DNA of 64,000 nucleotides from Adineta vaga. Taxonomy: Eukaryota > Rotifera. The translations under genes were made by a program, and so were the position numbers. The notes beneath the pieces were generated by a model. That model did not search any database. It had not been told where the DNA came from and was given only the letters and a program-made list of their open reading frames with translations. Shown here piece after piece: positions 63,230 to 64,000 of the stretch. Every line of letters starts with the position of its first letter. Positions within the stretch are counted from its first letter, which is position 1. The stretch spans positions 12,772,001 through 12,836,000 of the forward strand of contig CP075492.1 in NCBI GenBank assembly GCA_021613535.1, given 5' to 3'.

Positions 63230-64000
63230 CAACAATAGGTCTTTTAAGCACCGTACGTAGTAGTGATGACGATGTTGGATCATTATGTGCAGAAAGTTGA
63301 TGGTGATCATCGATCATTCCATGATGATGATGAACAAGATTTGAAAGATCATTATCGTCATCATCGTCGTCATTGTCTCTATCGAAATCATTTAATTGAA
63401 GTAATGTTTCAATATCTGAATGATGTTGATGATGATGACTATAAAGTGTTAGAGTCCCAGTCGAAGTCGGGTGTAGATAACCACCGGTTAATGATGAAGA
63501 AGTTTTATGTGGATAGGAATAACTTGATGAGGATGAAGCAGAAGAAGATGATGAAGCTAAATTATTATTTGTCGTTAGAATAGGTGGTGAAAGTGATGAA
63601 GAAGATGAATGTGATGATGTTGAATGAACACGTAAGAACGAATGTTGTTCATCAGGTGAATCAAGCGTTTGTGCTTGTTGTTGTAATGGATATGTTAATC
63701 CATTATGAGTATGATAGGAATCAATTGGAAGAAGATGATGATCGTTCAGCACCGGTTGTTGATGATAATATTCATGAGTTGAATTTGGATCATAAGTTGA
63801 TTCATGATGATGTTGGTAGAGTGTATGTGGCTGATGATGAGAATGGTGATGGTGAAAATGATGTGGTTGATAAGAATAAGCACTGGTATGATTAGGATTT
63901 GAAGATGTATTAGATACATAATTAGTTGATATATCATCAAATGGGTATGTCGATTGAATTCCACCAGTCGGATTACTGTTCGTAATAGGTGTATGAACGG
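63230..64000 (-). CDS. His/Ser-rich low-complexity protein, internal exon at right edge
   Basis: An open minus-strand frame enters from beyond position 64000 and runs to a GTAAGA donor at 63228-63229. The predicted sequence is dominated by His, Ser, Asp and Gln tracts, such as HHFHHHHSHHQPHTLYQHHH and SSSSSASSSSSYSYPHK, with an acidic run (DRDNDDDDDDND). It ends in SSLLRTVLKRPIVG before the splice site. Such composition is common in the disordered parts of transcription factors, but no DNA-binding domain is visible, so no function is assigned. Plus-strand frames over the same bases are shadows of the repetitive coding sequence. Confidence 0.6.

Noticed and set aside
63263-63895. Plus-strand open frames opposite the right-edge exon
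   Set aside because: They are rich in Asp/Met/Asn/His only because they mirror the His/Ser/Asp repeats of the minus-strand coding sequence.
1-64000. CRISPR arrays, bacterial operons, insertion sequences or telomeric repeats
   Set aside because: Spliced eukaryotic genes run throughout. No regularly spaced direct repeats and no TGTGGG-type telomere tracts were seen.

Overview
The window looks like nuclear DNA of a bdelloid rotifer (Adineta/Rotaria type). The base composition is AT-rich, genes are compact with many 50-60 nt GT-AG introns, and most products are clearly metazoan (VPS13, TM9SF3, IP3 3-kinase, enkurin, a FOXJ1-like forkhead factor, a tetraspanin, USP10). Two genes are unusual for an animal: a PPR protein with a C-terminal DYW deaminase domain, a combination known from bdelloids and plants, and a UvrD/Srs2-type helicase. 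The genus assignment is an inference.

Layout: the left edge holds the N-terminal part of a VPS13-like lipid-transfer gene (1-3896, minus). It is followed by a secreted fibrinogen-domain protein (4569-6034, minus), a prostaglandin-reductase-like oxidoreductase (6614-7730, minus), the PPR-DYW gene (8580-10906, plus), an inositol-trisphosphate 3-kinase (11377-13147, minus) and an unrecognised gene with a one-base frame break (13885-14398, minus). A 6-kb stretch with no recognisable gene precedes a class A GPCR (20414-22157, plus). TM9SF3 (23946-26396, minus) and a CCDC170-like coiled-coil gene (26940-29994, plus) are divergent. An unrecognised two-exon gene follows (30472-31633, minus).

From 31.7 to 41.2 kb lies the most unusual region. 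Five copies of two related palindromic repeat families (A: about 350 bp, three copies; B: about 253 bp, two copies) surround a gene carrying the N-terminal SAM-like domain of Crypton-type tyrosine recombinases. The A copies are almost identical along their stems, but a loop of about 40 nt is completely different between copies. The right-hand A and B copies are inverted relative to the left-hand ones, with the recombinase-domain gene between them.

The right third contains enkurin (41207-42228, minus) and the FOXJ1-like factor (43227-44958, minus). With CCDC170 these give three genes with ciliary or microtubule roles. Next are two tiny membrane-protein genes (47272-47651 and 48068-48220, plus), a tetraspanin (48392-49204, minus), a Neverland/DAF-36-type Rieske oxygenase (50667-51953, plus), a divergent globin with an N-myristoylation-type start (52563-53253, plus) and the UvrD-like helicase (53623-56479, minus). 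USP10 (58773-61598, minus) keeps an FGDF motif. At the right edge is one exon of a His/Ser-rich gene (63230-64000, minus).

Exon joins were made by eye. For the PPR, GPCR, IP3K, Rieske, globin, enkurin, tetraspanin, forkhead, fibrinogen, reductase, recombinase-domain and CCDC170 genes the joined lengths are exact multiples of three. The window shows no operons, and genes appear to be transcribed singly.
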